Counted from the first letter of the stretch, positions 7,794 to 16,964 are shown. The stretch is DNA of 56,508 bases from Dehalococcoidia bacterium (GCA_029936155.1 JAPYUK010000011.1:1-56508); one strand, 5' to 3'. Notes: a model not told the origin generated them from the sequence alone. Translations and numbers: made by a program.

Positions 7794-8414
7794 CTAGCCT
7801 AACGCCGATCCGTTCAGCAGCGTACCCAGTGAATACTCGGCTTCGATCTCGCCATCGAGTCCAAGTCGGTGCGTACTGAGTGTCACGTGATTGTGATCGC
7901 ACGTCGCCAGAATCTGCTCGAAGCGCTCGGCCGATGTATTCCCGAATAAGATCAGTACCGGCAAAACGTGCCTACGCTCCGCCTTGAATATCGCAGCCTG
8001 ATACCAGAGCGCCTGTCGCAACCCTTCCGACCACGAGTCGGCTCGTTCAATCTCGATCACATGTGTCGGGAACTTCGAGCTGTAGCCAATCAACAGATCG
8101 GCCCGTTCCTTGCCGGTCCACATCTGCGCCTGCTCGATTGCGTTGATGCCCGCCAGGCGGAATATTCGGGTTACCTCTTCCTGAATTTCAGCTTCGGCCT
8201 TCTTCGGAATTCCCTGGGCGGCGTCGAAGCCCTTCATGATTCCGTCTTTGAGAGTGGCGTGCGAGAGATTGAACTGCGATTCCCACACCGAGTAGAGCGC
8301 TGACTTGCGAGAGTTGCTCAGCTGCGACCAACCCGATGCTTCAGCCTCTTTGTGAACAGTGGAAACCACGGTCTCACGCTCATCGGTGGAAAGCTCGGTT
8401 AGTGTTCTCGTCAT
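7794..8414 (-). CDS. putative type II restriction endonuclease, PD-(D/E)XK-like
   Basis: A protein of 206 aa that I cannot assign to a named family. It overlaps the upstream DNA methyltransferase by 4 nt (ATGA), the normal layout of a type II restriction-modification pair. A candidate nuclease core is present: D106 in ERADLLIGY, then a strand HVIEIER with E121 and E123. The E-x-E in place of E-x-K is as in BamHI. A conserved-looking helix follows (SWSEGLRQALWYQAA) and another strand (VLPVLILFG). The N-terminal half (about 25-90) is helical and may read DNA. The assignment rests on context and motif together. A non-nuclease accessory protein is the alternative. Confidence 0.6.
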   Translation of the reverse strand: MTRTLTELSTDERETVVSTVHKEAEASGWSQLSNSRKSALYSVWESQFNLSHATLKDGIMKGFDAAQGIPKKAEAEIQEEVTRIFRLAGINAIEQAQMWTGKERADLLIGYSSKFPTHVIEIERADSWSEGLRQALWYQAAIFKAERRHVLPVLILFGNTSAERFEQILATCDHNHVTLSTHRLGLDGEIEAEYSLGTLLNGSALG

Positions 8415-9388
8415 TTTTTCTTGCCAGGCTTTTTGGCCGTCTTCTTGTCAGATTTCTTTGCAGCAGGTGGCTTGAATTTTGTGCCTGAGGCATGTGCTTC
8501 AAGACGCTGCTTGGCCAGCTCAACGTATTCAGACGATACGTCATACCCAACAAAATGACGATCGTTCTTCACAGCTGCAAGCGCCGTCGAGCCGGTTCCC
8601 ATGAACGGATCGAGCACGACATCGCCCGAGAACGTATACAGCTCGATCGCTCGGCGAGGGAGCTCTTCTGGGAACGGTGCAGGGTGCCCGACCTGCGTTG
8701 CCGACTGGGGTGCGAATTCCCAAACGCTTTTGGTGAATTCTAAGAATTCGTCTCGTGTGATGGTCGGCTCACGACCCTTGATAGGCGTCCGCCCAAACGG
8801 TGGCTTCTGGAACACCAAAATATATTCATGGGTGTCGCGAAGAGTTGGATTTGAAGGAGACATCCAACTGCCCCATGCAGTAGATGTACCCGCACCGGCC
8901 GACTTGTTCCAGATAACTTCGCCGCGCATAAAGAAGCCGACTCTCGCTGCCTGCTCGATGATGTAGGCGTGAAGCGGTATGTACGGCTTGCGACCGAGAT
9001 TGGCGACATTCACAAGCGCCCGCCCGCCGTCCACAAGCACTCTGAACGTTTCGGCCATCACGTTGCAGATCAATTGCATGTACTCGTCGTGGGTCAGATC
9101 ATCTTCGTAGTCCTTACCGACGTTGTACGGCGGTGAAGTGACCATTAGGTGAACAGAACGATCGGGAAGCTCCCGCATATTTTCGCTTGAATGGTCGAAA
9201 AAGGAGTCGAGCGTTGCCTCGTTTAGAGGTTGCTCGACTTCGGGCTTTTTGTCGAGACTTCCCCGATCTTCCGGCTGAAGCGCTCGCGCGTAGTACTCGG
9301 AAGAATCGTGGCTGAATCTACCATTGGTCCCGAAGGACGAAGTGCTGGTTGGGCGCTGCTTAGGAGCAGCCTTTGAACGACGAGGCAT
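8411..9388 (-). CDS. site-specific DNA methyltransferase, beta class, probably N4-cytosine or N6-adenine
   Basis: A protein of 325 aa. The catalytic motif IV, TSPPYNVGKDY, lies at residues 84-94 and comes before the AdoMet motif DPFMGTGSTALAA near residue 267, the order of the beta class. SPPY rather than DPPY favours N4-cytosine methylation but does not prove it. HPAPFPEELPRRAIELYTFSGD just before motif I is also typical. The first 50 residues and the last 30 look disordered; the C-terminal tail is rich in Lys/Ala (AAKKSDKKTAKK). It heads a two-gene minus-strand unit with the putative nuclease. No Shine-Dalgarno sequence is visible before the ATG. Confidence 0.9.
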   Translation of the reverse strand: MPRRSKAAPKQRPTSTSSFGTNGRFSHDSSEYYARALQPEDRGSLDKKPEVEQPLNEATLDSFFDHSSENMRELPDRSVHLMVTSPPYNVGKDYEDDLTHDEYMQLICNVMAETFRVLVDGGRALVNVANLGRKPYIPLHAYIIEQAARVGFFMRGEVIWNKSAGAGTSTAWGSWMSPSNPTLRDTHEYILVFQKPPFGRTPIKGREPTITRDEFLEFTKSVWEFAPQSATQVGHPAPFPEELPRRAIELYTFSGDVVLDPFMGTGSTALAAVKNDRHFVGYDVSSEYVELAKQRLEAHASGTKFKPPAAKKSDKKTAKKPGKKK

Positions 9389-9877
9389 CTTGTGTAAAAC
9401 GATGCTAGCAGTTGGCGCGCGTGAGCGCGAATTTTATTTGGCTTCTCTCGCGCATCATCCCGACTTCGCTGGAGAGATGTTCGGTGGGGTGGATGGGCTC
9501 GGCACACGGGTAGTCGGGCAACGTCCGAACCTACCCGATCGACTTGAGGAGCTGATTTCGGCGAGATGTGCTGGTGAACGGATGATCAATCGCCGAACGG
9601 GTCACGTTGTGCCACAAACACCACCTGCGGCGCAGTGCGTATCAATAGATGCGAGTGTAATAGGCGCTACGAGGTAAACAAGCGCACCGGCAAACGGGTA
9701 CCCGATGTTCCAGAAATCTGTGCGACCCGCGAACTCACCCATGCGTTGGTTTCGTCCGCATCCGTTGCTTGCCTAATTGATATATCGGTAGATAGTCGGC
9801 AGTGTACGAAACAACTGAGAACGTGTCGTGCCTTGAATCACAAGAGTAGCTTCAATAGCAGAGGTCAACCGCACTCG
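9389..9877. other. 489-nt gap with no supported gene
   Basis: This lies between the methyltransferase start and the UbiA family gene end. Open frames exist on both strands, but none has a recognisable product or a start with a ribosome binding site. The plus-strand stretch near 9440-9600 has somewhat protein-like composition and could be a gene remnant, but I cannot name it. No tRNA cloverleaf, terminator or clear repeat was seen. Confidence 0.4.
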
Positions 9878-10897
9878 TTATGTGAAAAATGCAATCTGGT
9901 CCGCAAGCCGCGTCCACATCAGTACCGATGATCCGGTGACCAGCCACAAGCAGATGTTGATCAGCAACGGCTTGTCACGTATCAGAATTTCTTCTGGTGT
10001 TTCTCCAACCCCTGCAGCGTGCAACAAATAGAGATACCTGAGTATTCCGTAAGCGACAAACGGAATAGTCAGCATCATCGAGTGGTCACGGGGAACATTC
10101 GCTTCGGTCACCCCGGTGCCGAAGGTGTAAAGCGTGTATGAAATCAGGGTTGCGGTTGCCACGACACTGATAAGGCTGTCTAGTATCGGTACCGAATATT
10201 CGGAAAGAATCGCTCGCTGCGACTCGGAGTTGTCCCCGGCCAGGTGTAATTCGCTACGCCGTTTGGCGAGCGCAAGAAATAGAGCTCCCAGAGCAGTTAC
10301 CAGGTAAAGCCAGGGCGAAATAGCGAGATTGAGTTCAGATGTTGTCGTACCACTAGTGATAATCGTGTGGTCGATCGCGATAGATCCGGCAACCGCCCGG
10401 AGAACGAACCCCGATGCCACTGTCATAACGTCTAGCAGAACAATGTTTTTCAGCCACCAGCTGTAGGCAACGTTGGTTGCCAGGTATGCCGTAGCAATGA
10501 CCACCAACGGTGTCGAGGCGATGAAGGCTGCGACCAAACCCACTGTAATCAGGATGCTAGCGATACCGTACGCCCAGGGTATCGATATGTGACCTGCAGC
10601 GATGGGACGGTAGCGCTTGTGTGGATGCGTACGGTCACGCTCGGCATCAACCGTATCGTTAATGAAATAAACTGCCGCCGAAAGCAGTACGAAAATACCT
10701 AGTGCGGCAAATGCCCGGCCAATAATTGCCGCCATTCCGGCGAAATCGTCGCTGCTGTACCAGATGTTTATCGTGAAAAAGAGTGGAACGAGAACCAGCC
10801 CGTTCTTGATCATCTGCTTAGGTCGTACTTCCTTGATAATTGCCCGTAAGCTCGGAACACGTCCTGTCTGAATATTTACTTCCTGTTCAGTCGGCAT
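9878..10897 (-). CDS. UbiA family prenyltransferase, DPPR synthase-like
   Basis: A 339-aa polytopic membrane protein. The first Asp-rich motif is NDTVDAERDRTHPHKRYRPI (about 80-99) and a second conserved region reads YSWWLKNIVLLDVMTVASGF followed by VLRAVAG. The start of the fold, VRPKQMIKNGLVLVPLFF, and the later LFLALAKRRSEL are closer to decaprenyl-phosphate phosphoribosyltransferase (the Rv3806c type) than to ubiquinone or menaquinone enzymes. Those enzymes move phosphoribose from PRPP to a polyprenyl phosphate, the first step to an arabinose donor. That role is inferred. The neighbouring gene on the other strand is tlyA, and no arabinan genes are in the window. Confidence 0.8.
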   Translation of the reverse strand: MPTEQEVNIQTGRVPSLRAIIKEVRPKQMIKNGLVLVPLFFTINIWYSSDDFAGMAAIIGRAFAALGIFVLLSAAVYFINDTVDAERDRTHPHKRYRPIAAGHISIPWAYGIASILITVGLVAAFIASTPLVVIATAYLATNVAYSWWLKNIVLLDVMTVASGFVLRAVAGSIAIDHTIITSGTTTSELNLAISPWLYLVTALGALFLALAKRRSELHLAGDNSESQRAILSEYSVPILDSLISVVATATLISYTLYTFGTGVTEANVPRDHSMMLTIPFVAYGILRYLYLLHAAGVGETPEEILIRDKPLLINICLWLVTGSSVLMWTRLADQIAFFT

Positions 10898-10964
10898 ATA
10901 GGCGATGATAGGTGCATTCGGAAATCGAGGTCAATTCCGGCGTCGACGAGAATAGCAAGTATTT

Positions 10965-11717
10965 ATGCCATCCAACTTAAAAATTCGACTCGATCAGCTA
11001 CTTGTCGACAAGGGCCTCGCTCCTGATGTTAAAGAAGCAGCCGCGCTCGTTATGGCCGGGAAAGTATCGGTACCAAAAGACCGCCGTTCCCCCACTCCGG
11101 GTATGCAGTTGAGAACAGATGCCGAACTGCTCGTCGCACCGGAGAAGCGTTTCGTTTCGAGAGGTGGGGAGAAACTTGCCCGAGCGCTGGAAGTATTTGA
11201 AGTCGATGTACAGGGAAGCGTATGTCTCGACGTGGGTGCATCGACCGGCGGGTTTACCGACTGCTTGCTGCAGGCCGGTGCTTCGCGTGTTTTCGCGGTC
11301 GACACTGGGCGTGGGCAACTTCACCAGAAGCTGCTGAATGACGATCGAGTCGTAAACATGGAGCGTACGAATCTGGTTGATGGCGTCGGACTCCCTGAAG
11401 TTGTTGACCTGATCGTGGTCGACGTGTCGTTTACATCGCTCAGCAACGTCCTACCTGCAGCCCTCGCTCAACTCGCGAATCTCGGTCAGGCAATTGTTCT
11501 TCTGAAACCCCAGTTTGAAGCGAAGAAAAACGAGGTTCCGCGCGGCGGAGTTGTGACGGATCCTATTGTTCATGCTGTCGCAATTGGCCGATTTGTGAAG
11601 TGGGCTGGAGAGTCGAAAATTCGGATTCTCAACATGGTCAGCTCGGGGATACTCGGAGATAAGGGAAACCGTGAGTTTCTACTGCATCTTGAAACCTACA
11701 GTTCGACGCAGACCTAA
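10965..11717 (+). CDS. tlyA: TlyA family rRNA 2'-O-methyltransferase (S4 and FtsJ-like domains)
   Basis: A protein of 250 aa. Residues 7-65 are an S4 RNA-binding domain (RLDQLLVDKGLAPDVKEAAA). From about 85 on it is a Rossmann methyltransferase with CLDVGASTGGFTDCLLQAGA as the AdoMet loop, VVDVSFTSL as motif IV and LLKPQFEA carrying the catalytic-type Lys. Family members methylate 2'-OH groups of 16S and/or 23S rRNA; the older name is haemolysin A. Length and domain order are normal. It stands alone, divergent from the UbiA family gene and 165 nt before purF. Confidence 0.92.
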   Translation: MPSNLKIRLDQLLVDKGLAPDVKEAAALVMAGKVSVPKDRRSPTPGMQLRTDAELLVAPEKRFVSRGGEKLARALEVFEVDVQGSVCLDVGASTGGFTDCLLQAGASRVFAVDTGRGQLHQKLLNDDRVVNMERTNLVDGVGLPEVVDLIVVDVSFTSLSNVLPAALAQLANLGQAIVLLKPQFEAKKNEVPRGGVVTDPIVHAVAIGRFVKWAGESKIRILNMVSSGILGDKGNREFLLHLETYSSTQT

Positions 11718-11743
11718 ATACCACCGAGATTGGTGTGTTTACG

Positions 11744-11773
11744 TTGACCGCGCCAGTTGCACCACGTTAAAAT
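11744..11773 (+). promoter_or_regulatory. sigma-70-like promoter before purF
   Basis: TTGACC (11744-11749) and TAAAAT (11768-11773) are separated by 18 bp and lie just after tlyA. The transcript would have a leader of about 100 nt before the purF GTG. The leader contains a small TTCAC/GTGAA hairpin but no purine riboswitch that I recognise. Confidence 0.55.
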
Positions 11774-11882
11774 TAGAAGTTCACTCGGTGAAATAATTTG
11801 GAGTTATTCGGCGAAGCTGATTTTTGCGCGGCAATTGTGCCTCACAAGAAATTGAACGGTCCGATCTAAAACATTTACATCT

Positions 11883-13328
11883 GTGTTAGAGACCCCAGGC
11901 CCGATCAATACAAATTCCGACGATAAACCGCATGAAGAGTGCGGGATCGTCGGTGCTTTCGTACCCGGTGAAAGCGTAGCCCGCACAGCATTCTTTGGAC
12001 TGTTCGCTCTCCAGCATCGTGGTCAGGAAAGTGCTGGTATCGCCACCTCGTTAGGCGATAAAATTCATCACAAAGCCCAGATGGGACTCGTCTCTCAGGT
12101 ATTTCGTGAAGAGACTCTGACTGGCCTACTTGGTCACGTCGGCATCGGTCACACCCGATATTCGACGATGGGTGGTAGCAAGAATTACAACGCACAGCCG
12201 CTACTAGCAGACGGTCAACGCGGTGAGATTGCAATCGGGCACAACGGAAACGTAATAAATGCAGCCGAACTTCGAATCGAGATGGCCGAAGAATTCGGTT
12301 CGACGTTTAACAAAAGTTCCGACACCGAAGTGATTGCCGAACTATATTCCAAGGCACCAGGAAGTGATTGGTTCGAGGTTTCTGCCTACGCCATGCGCCG
12401 ACTCAAAGGTGCTTACTCGCTGGTGATCATGACCAAAGACAAGCTGATCGCAGTTCGCGACCCGCTTGGTATTCGACCGCTTTGCCTCGGAACGCTCAAT
12501 GGCGGATGGGTTGTCGCTTCTGAAACGGCAGCGCTCGACAACCTTGGCGCTGATTTTGTACGAGAACTCGAAAACGGTGAGACACTTGTCATCGACGAAA
12601 ACGGTGTTGAGTCGAAGATATGGTCAGGCGCTAGAAAAGCGCATGCGATGTGCGTGTTTGAACAGATTTACTTCGCACGGCCCGACAGCCTACTAAACGG
12701 CGAACTTGCCTACGAGACCCGCCAGCGTCTGGGTGCCGAAGTTTATCGAGAGCATCCTGTCGAAGCCGACATCGTCGTCGGAATCCCTGATTCATCGACC
12801 CCGCACGCTGTTGGATTGGCCGCCGCCGCGAAGATTCCTTACACCGAGGCGATTATCCGCAATCGATACGTAGGGCGAACATTCATTCAGCCCGATCAGA
12901 AATCTCGAGCGCAGGGTGTCCAGACGAAATTCAACCCGATGCGCGGAGTAATCGAAGGAAAACGACTTCTTGTAGTTGACGACTCGATCGTGCGAAGTAC
13001 GACGATCACTCGAGTCATCAAAATGCTTCGTCGTGCAGGTGCCAAGGAAGTGCACGTTCGAGTCGCATCGCCGCCAATAAAGTCAACCTGCCATTTCGGG
13101 GTAGATATGGCGACATTGAGCGAACTAATCGCGGCGAACAAGACGGTCGAGGAAATCACCGAGTACATCGGCGCCGATTCACTCGCCTATCTCTCTGTCG
13201 AAGGGCTGCTTCGAGCAGTCAGAGCTCCTGAAAATTCCTATTGCACAGGCTGCTTTACCGGGAACTATCCGATACCCGTTCAGCTTGAGATGGACAAATT
13301 GGGATTAGAATCTCCACAGAAGGCGTAG
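11883..13328 (+). CDS. purF: amidophosphoribosyltransferase
   Basis: A protein of 481 aa from a GTG start. It makes phosphoribosylamine from PRPP and glutamine, the first step of purine synthesis. The N-terminal nucleophile is C20 in ECGIVGAF, preceded by a 19-residue propeptide that must be removed. The PRPP loop reads LLVVDDSIVRSTT. Cysteines in AMCVFEQ, KSTCHFG and SYCTGCF match the four ligands of the 4Fe-4S cluster in the Bacillus-type enzyme, so this is probably the iron-sulfur form. No clear Shine-Dalgarno sequence is seen before the start. purM and purH follow. Confidence 0.96.
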   Translation: MLETPGPINTNSDDKPHEECGIVGAFVPGESVARTAFFGLFALQHRGQESAGIATSLGDKIHHKAQMGLVSQVFREETLTGLLGHVGIGHTRYSTMGGSKNYNAQPLLADGQRGEIAIGHNGNVINAAELRIEMAEEFGSTFNKSSDTEVIAELYSKAPGSDWFEVSAYAMRRLKGAYSLVIMTKDKLIAVRDPLGIRPLCLGTLNGGWVVASETAALDNLGADFVRELENGETLVIDENGVESKIWSGARKAHAMCVFEQIYFARPDSLLNGELAYETRQRLGAEVYREHPVEADIVVGIPDSSTPHAVGLAAAAKIPYTEAIIRNRYVGRTFIQPDQKSRAQGVQTKFNPMRGVIEGKRLLVVDDSIVRSTTITRVIKMLRRAGAKEVHVRVASPPIKSTCHFGVDMATLSELIAANKTVEEITEYIGADSLAYLSVEGLLRAVRAPENSYCTGCFTGNYPIPVQLEMDKLGLESPQKA

Positions 13329-13350
13329 TGCCGTCCTGATTGGGCAGATT

Positions 13351-13373
13351 AGGCGCCCGACTTGGTGCTTTTG
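13351..13373 (+). terminator. weak candidate terminator after purF
   Basis: AGGCGCC and GGTGCTT can pair with a six-base loop (two G-U pairs) and are followed by TTTT overlapping the stem end. It is 22 nt after the purF stop. The stem is poor, so this could also be read-through sequence before purM. Confidence 0.25.
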
Positions 13374-13474
13374 AGTGCTCTCCAGTACCCCTCCCGAACG
13401 TATACTTATCGCTTGATTATTTCGCGTCCGAAATCTGACGCTTAACGCTAATTCGTTTAGTGGAGCCCTGAAGC

Positions 13475-14512
13475 ATGACTGATCGCCCAGCCGGCAAGAC
13501 CTACGCTGATGCAGGTGTGAATCTGGACGATGCAGCTGTGGTAAAGAGCACGATCAAAGACATTGCTGCATCGACTCTGGGCGGCACTGTTGTGGCTGGC
13601 CCAGGCGGTTTTGGCGGTATAATCGACCCTGATCCCGCTGGGGACCTGCTTCTCGTAGCCAGCACTGATGGAGTCGGAACTAAGCTGCGGATTGCTGATG
13701 CGCTAGGCGGCCACGATGCTATCGGCGCAAGTATCGTAAATCACTGTATTAACGATATCCTTCCTGCTGGCGCACGGCCGCTATTCTTCCTCGACTATAT
13801 TGGTCTCAGCCAGTTTGATCCGGATAAGATAGCGAAGATCGTCTCTGGTCTCGCAAAGGCATGCTCTGCGGCAGGATGTGCATTGCTTGGTGGTGAAACC
13901 GCAACGATGCCTGACATCTATCATGGCGATGACTATGACCTTGCCGGATTCATCGTGGGAACCGTTCGCAAGGACTCATTGCTCAAACCCGAGAACACCC
14001 GTGAAGGCGATGTTATTCTCGCGCTGGCTTCAGACGGGCTTCACACAAACGGCTATTCGTTGGTTCGATCGATATTTGAAACTGACCAGAATCCTTCGGT
14101 GCTGGCTACCAACGTTCCCGAGACATCGCACACACTTGGCGAAATGTTGCTACGTCCACATCTCTCTTACCTCGATGCACTTGGCCCGGTACTCGACAAA
14201 ATTCGAGGTCTTGGGCACATCACTGGCGGAAGTTTCTACAAGAACATCCCGCGTGCACTCGCAGACGGACTCGGAGCCGACGTCGACATTTCTACATGGG
14301 ATATTCCACCGCTGTTCAAATTCATTCAGGAGCAAGGGCGAGTGGAAGACCGGGAAATGTTCAGAGTACTCAACATGGGCGTCGGTATGACGATCATCGT
14401 CGAGCCGGGGTTGGCTGACGATGTGCTCAATTCCGTACCCGGTGCTTTCCGGGTTGGTGAAGTCGTCGAGCGGGCTGAAGGCGAAGAACGAACGAAGCTC
14501 ATCGGCTTGTAA
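13475..14512 (+). CDS. purM: phosphoribosylformylglycinamidine cyclo-ligase (AIR synthetase)
   Basis: A protein of 345 aa and normal length. It closes the imidazole ring to give aminoimidazole ribotide, using ATP. Recognisable stretches are TYADAGVNLDDA at the N-terminus, the glycine-rich GPGGFGGI, ASTDGVGTKLRIA (substrate and ATP region), VNHCINDILPAGARPLFFLDY, LLGGETATMPDIY and GHITGGSFYKNIPRAL. The ATG is preceded by GGAGCCCTGAAGC, so the ribosome site is fair. A 146-nt gap separates it from purF and purH follows after 8-47 nt. Confidence 0.97.
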   Translation: MTDRPAGKTYADAGVNLDDAAVVKSTIKDIAASTLGGTVVAGPGGFGGIIDPDPAGDLLLVASTDGVGTKLRIADALGGHDAIGASIVNHCINDILPAGARPLFFLDYIGLSQFDPDKIAKIVSGLAKACSAAGCALLGGETATMPDIYHGDDYDLAGFIVGTVRKDSLLKPENTREGDVILALASDGLHTNGYSLVRSIFETDQNPSVLATNVPETSHTLGEMLLRPHLSYLDALGPVLDKIRGLGHITGGSFYKNIPRALADGLGADVDISTWDIPPLFKFIQEQGRVEDREMFRVLNMGVGMTIIVEPGLADDVLNSVPGAFRVGEVVERAEGEERTKLIGL

Positions 14513-14559
14513 CCGGCCGTTTGGGAAAAGCAGAACAAAGAAAAGAATCGAGAATTATT

Positions 14560-16113
14560 TTGAGGGCGCTACTTTCTGCATACGACCGGACTGGGCTCGT
14601 CGATTTCGCCAGAGTTTTGGTAGAAGCCGGGTTCGAGCTGCTCAGCACGGGCGGTACCGCAAATAAACTCAAAAACGCGGGTCTAGATATAACCGAAGTC
14701 GCCAATGTTACCGGTGCTCCCGAAATCCTCGATGGACGAGTGAAAACCCTACATCCACGAATTCACGGGGGCCTGCTTGGCAAACGCAGCAATCCTGCGC
14801 ACGTTGCCGAAATGGAAGAGCAGGGCATCGAGGGTATCGATGTAGTCGTCAACAACCTCTACCCGTTCCAGCAAACGATATCGAAGCCTGACGTAACCCT
14901 TGACGATGCCCTTGAGAACATCGACATCGGCGGTCCCGCGATGACCCGCGCTGCTGCCAAGAATTTTCCAGACGTTGTGATCGTTGTCGACCCGTCCGAC
15001 TACTTATCGATAGGCGAGATGCTTGCGAACGGTGGGGTGTCGATGGGCCAGCGTCGTCGATTAGCGGCAAAGGCGTTTCAGCACGTTGCCGGGTACGACA
15101 CTTTAATATCGGCCTACCTGCGTGAACCGGATGCGACAGGCGACGATAAGGCAGCGTTGTTCCCTAGTGAACTAACGTTTGGCTGGAACCGTGTTGCCAT
15201 TCCTCGTTACGGCGAGAATCCGCATCAGGCCGGCGGAATTTACGCCACACCCGGTGAGACAGGTGGCATCGTCAACGCCAGGCAGTTGCACGGTATAGAC
15301 ATGTCGTACCTCAACTACTTCGATGCCGACGCCGCGTGGGTTTCGGCCAATTCGTTCACATCGGTTGCACCGAACGGTGAGCACTGCGTCTCGATCGTAA
15401 AGCACGCTAATCCGTGTGGACTTGCGATAGATGCCGACCAGGCAGATGCCTATAGAAAGGCACTAGCTGGCGACCCGGTATCCGCGTTCGGAGGCATTGT
15501 TGGGTTTAGTCAGACCGTCACTGAAGAAACCGCCGATGCAATGCGAGGAGTACTACTCGACGTGATAGTTGCGCCTGGTTACGAACCTGGAGCACTCGAA
15601 ATACTTGGCAAGCGAAAGCGAACCCGAGTACTGGAAGTCGAGCCATCGGCGACCCCGTTGCTCAACGTTCGAAACGTCACGGGCGGTGCGCTTGTCCAGC
15701 AGCCCGACGATATCGACGAAATTGCATCTTCCTGGAAAGTAGTAACCAAAAAACAGCCTACCGAGCAGCAACTCGGCGACATGGCGTTCGCCTGGAAGGC
15801 ATGCCAGTTGGTTCACTCGAACGCTATTGTGTTTGCCAAGGATTTGATGCTCAAAGGCATGGGCGCAGGCCAACCGAACAGGGCGATCAGTGTTTATCTT
15901 GCTGGCAGGGCAGCGGGCGATGATGCTAGTGGCTGTGTGATGGCGAGCGACGCGTATTTCCCGTTCCCGGATGGCATTGAATCCGCCGCCGAATCCGGAG
16001 CCGTCGCGGTCGTACAACCCGGTGGGTCGGTGAAGGATCAGGAAGTGATCGAAGCTGCCGATAAATCGGGTCTTGTAATGCTGTTCACAGGCACACGCCA
16101 CTTCAATCACTAG
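14560..16113 (+). CDS. purH: bifunctional AICAR transformylase / IMP cyclohydrolase
   Basis: It carries out the last two steps of IMP synthesis. From the TTG at 14560 the protein has 517 aa and begins LRALLSAYDRTGLVDFARVL, which lines up with the usual N-terminus. An in-frame TTG at 14521 would add 13 residues and is the alternative. The cyclohydrolase part covers about 1-190 (STGGTANKL, DGRVKTLHPRIHGG, NNLYPF). The transformylase part follows, with SIVKHANPCGLA, DPVSAFGGIVGF, KACQLVHSNAIVFAKD and the C-terminal DAYFPFPDGIE and GTRHFNH. It directly follows purM. Confidence 0.96.
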   Translation: MRALLSAYDRTGLVDFARVLVEAGFELLSTGGTANKLKNAGLDITEVANVTGAPEILDGRVKTLHPRIHGGLLGKRSNPAHVAEMEEQGIEGIDVVVNNLYPFQQTISKPDVTLDDALENIDIGGPAMTRAAAKNFPDVVIVVDPSDYLSIGEMLANGGVSMGQRRRLAAKAFQHVAGYDTLISAYLREPDATGDDKAALFPSELTFGWNRVAIPRYGENPHQAGGIYATPGETGGIVNARQLHGIDMSYLNYFDADAAWVSANSFTSVAPNGEHCVSIVKHANPCGLAIDADQADAYRKALAGDPVSAFGGIVGFSQTVTEETADAMRGVLLDVIVAPGYEPGALEILGKRKRTRVLEVEPSATPLLNVRNVTGGALVQQPDDIDEIASSWKVVTKKQPTEQQLGDMAFAWKACQLVHSNAIVFAKDLMLKGMGAGQPNRAISVYLAGRAAGDDASGCVMASDAYFPFPDGIESAAESGAVAVVQPGGSVKDQEVIEAADKSGLVMLFTGTRHFNH

Positions 16114-16152
16114 GCACCTACCGCCTGGCAACAGGTTCATACGAAACTATTC

Positions 16153-16887
16153 ATGCCAACCACCGTCGACATAGTCATACCGGTCCTCAACGAGGAAGTG
16201 GCTCTTGATGGCTGTATAGAAAAGCTGAATGTGTTCACGGCAGACCATCCCGAGCGCGACTGGCGAATTGTGATTGCCGACAATGGATCCGCCGATCGCA
16301 CGAGAGAGATCGCAACTGAACTGGCAGCACAGCAAGCGAATATGTCGCTTTCGACTCTCGATCAACGCGGTCGCGGTCGAGCACTTAAAAAAGCATGGAG
16401 CGAAAGTGACGCAGATGTTCGGCTTTACATGGATGTCGATCTCTCGACCGATTTGAAATCGCTCCCTCCGCTAGTGGCCGCAGTCGCCGACGATGGTTAC
16501 GAGATCGCAATCGGCTCGCGACTAACAAAAGACTCCGAAGTCGTCGACCGCACGCTTAAGCGCGAGATCACATCACGGGGTTACAACATTCTTATTCACC
16601 TGTTCTTCCCGCTTACCAAATTTAGAGATGCGCAGTGCGGTTTCAAGGCGATATCAAGAAAAACAGCCGAAAATATACTTCCTCTCGTCAAAGACAACGC
16701 GTGGTTCCTCGATACTGAACTTCTGTTACTCGCAGGTAAGGCTGGGTATGGGATAAAGGAAATCCCGGTCCACTGGGAAGATGACCCTGACACCCGGGTG
16801 AAGATCGTTTCTACTGCCTGGGGAGACGTAAAAGGTCTGCTGAGGTTGAGGTTTAAAGGTCGTCCAGTTCCGCCATATGCATCTTGA
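16153..16887 (+). CDS. family 2 glycosyltransferase (dolichyl-phosphate-mannose-synthase-like)
   Basis: A protein of 244 aa with one GT-A domain. The nucleotide-binding start is VDIVIPVLNEE, the metal motif is the DVD of LYMDVDLSTD (about 98), and DAQCGFKAISR with later LLAGKAGYGIKEIPVHWEDD are typical of the DPM1/polyprenyl-phosphate hexose synthase branch. It would move a sugar from a nucleotide donor to a polyprenyl phosphate. The acceptor is inferred only. No C-terminal membrane segments are present. It is 39 nt after purH and may be read from the same transcript. Confidence 0.85.
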   Translation: MPTTVDIVIPVLNEEVALDGCIEKLNVFTADHPERDWRIVIADNGSADRTREIATELAAQQANMSLSTLDQRGRGRALKKAWSESDADVRLYMDVDLSTDLKSLPPLVAAVADDGYEIAIGSRLTKDSEVVDRTLKREITSRGYNILIHLFFPLTKFRDAQCGFKAISRKTAENILPLVKDNAWFLDTELLLLAGKAGYGIKEIPVHWEDDPDTRVKIVSTAWGDVKGLLRLRFKGRPVPPYAS

Positions 16888-16964
16888 CCGCTAAAATGTG
16901 CGATAGCTAGAGTTGAACACGTGCGTGCTCGTTCACGATAGAGTTCGCACCCGATACATCAAAC

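Noticed and set aside
9389-9877. Possible small genes in the gap after the methyltransferase
   Set aside because: No product, ribosome site or tRNA structure could be supported; left as an unexplained gap.
13401-13406. TATACT before purM as a promoter
   Set aside because: No -35 element at a usable distance; the nearest TTGAGT is 24 bp away.
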